Assembly (NCBI GenBank): GCA_964631325.1
Contig: CAZVWJ010000061.1
Span: forward strand, 1-13,870
DNA from: CAZVWJ01 sp964631325
Lineage (GTDB): Bacteria; T1Sed10-126
Direction: 5' to 3'
Length of the DNA: 13,870 nt
The notes beneath the pieces are model-generated. The model was not told the DNA's origin and did not search any database. It worked only from the letters and a program-made list of their open reading frames with translations. The position numbers and the translations under genes were made by a program. Below, one piece after another: positions 13,330-13,870 of the stretch. How positions within the stretch are numbered: position 1 is the stretch's first letter; each line of letters starts with the position of its first letter.

Positions 13330-13870
13330 TTGAAATCCTCGTTTGAACGAAAGTATTTGATCACTCGAGCTAAAATTTCATCTAAATTGTTTTCCCGGGA
13401 AAAAGAAGTTTTTTCTCTTAGTTTAGCAGTATCGGGAACACGGTGCTGCATGTCTTCAAAACCTTCTTCGTAGGCTTCCTCATAAGGAATGTATTTAATC
13501 TCAGAATCACTGTCCACCCGGTTGATAATTTTCTGGGCCAGTTCCTTGATACTCACTTCTTCGCTACTACCTATATTGAACGCCTCTCCCCGGCATTCTT
13601 TGTTATCCATCAGGGCGACAGTGGCACTTACGGTATCTTCCACATCCATAAAGGCCCGGGTCTGTTCACCGTTTCCGTAGACAGTAAGTGGCCGGCCCAG
13701 CAGAGCCTGGTTAACAAACCTGGGAATCACCATGCCATAGCGACCGGTCTGGCGGGGGCCAACGGTGTTAAAATAGCGGCCGATTACGACAGGAAGACGT
13801 TTTTGCCGCCAGAAAGCCAGACCAAGAAATTCATCCAGCGCTTTTGTACAGCTATAGCTCCAGCGAGAAA
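13326..13870 (-). CDS. NAD-dependent sugar-nucleotide epimerase/dehydratase (5' end outside window)
   Basis: This is the C-terminal 180 residues of an extended short-chain dehydrogenase/reductase; the N-terminal NAD-binding half lies beyond the window edge. Reading in from the edge, RWSYSCTKALDEF contains the catalytic YxxxK pair. It is followed by RYFNTVGPRQTGRYG, then VIPRFVNQALLGRPLTVYG, and later TRAFMDVEDTV and AFNIGSSEEVSIKELA. These match UDP-sugar 4-epimerase / UDP-glucuronate-type enzymes. It should act on a UDP-sugar in the cytosol for surface polysaccharide synthesis; the precise substrate cannot be given from this part. An internal ATG at 13733 is not the start, since homology continues upstream to the window edge. 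The stop overlaps the next gene by 4 nt. Confidence 0.88.
   Translation of the reverse strand, partial: SRWSYSCTKALDEFLGLAFWRQKRLPVVIGRYFNTVGPRQTGRYGMVIPRFVNQALLGRPLTVYGNGEQTRAFMDVEDTVSATVALMDNKECRGEAFNIGSSEEVSIKELAQKIINRVDSDSEIKYIPYEEAYEEGFEDMQHRVPDTAKLREKTSFSRENNLDEILARVIKYFRSNEDFK

Overview
The window looks like chromosomal DNA from an anaerobic, probably salt-adapted Bacillota-type bacterium, perhaps close to Halanaerobiales. The reasons are strong AAGGAGG-type ribosome binding sites, GTG/TTG start codons, many acidic residues in the soluble enzymes, and catabolic genes next to envelope-polysaccharide genes. The taxonomic guess is inference only.

Layout. At the left end a ribokinase-type sugar kinase lies on the + strand (264-1151). 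Everything else is on the - strand and is read from right to left. The right end (13870 down to 9655) is an envelope polysaccharide cluster: a partial NAD-dependent sugar-nucleotide epimerase, a WbpA-type UDP-HexNAc 6-dehydrogenase, a structured repeat element, a WecA/TagO-type polyprenyl-phosphate sugar-phosphate transferase, and a CapA-family protein. With a 14-nt overlap this runs into a bacterial microcompartment (BMC) locus: an EutJ-like Hsp70-fold ATPase, an EutM/PduA-like hexameric shell protein, a PduP/EutE-type CoA-acylating aldehyde dehydrogenase, a small two-TM protein, a 98-aa protein with an encapsulation-peptide-like N-terminus, an RpiB-like sugar-phosphate isomerase, a CNT nucleoside transporter with a large insertion, a deoxyribose-phosphate aldolase fused to a flavoprotein-like domain, and an FUSC/ArAE-type membrane protein.

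How the genes fit together (inference). Nucleosides enter through the CNT transporter. Cleavage by enzymes not in this window, or phosphorylation of free sugar by the kinase, yields (deoxy)ribose phosphates. DeoC splits deoxyribose-5-phosphate into glyceraldehyde-3-phosphate and acetaldehyde. The aldehyde dehydrogenase turns the toxic, volatile acetaldehyde into acetyl-CoA inside a protein shell. The RpiB-like protein would handle a pentose phosphate. This matches the BMC class that surveys call sugar-phosphate-utilising (SPU), named here from memory, so the class is not new. The unusual parts are the fused DeoC, an RpiB lacking the catalytic Cys, the enlarged CNT transporter, an unrecognised membrane protein inside the operon, and a candidate operator dyad in front of the shell gene. 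No pentameric or trimeric shell protein, phosphotransacylase, alcohol dehydrogenase, nucleoside phosphorylase or regulator is visible, so the pathway must be completed elsewhere.

Two copies of a dispersed repeat lie at 5678-5707 and about 11820-12010. The first supplies the last codons and stop of the rpiB-like gene.
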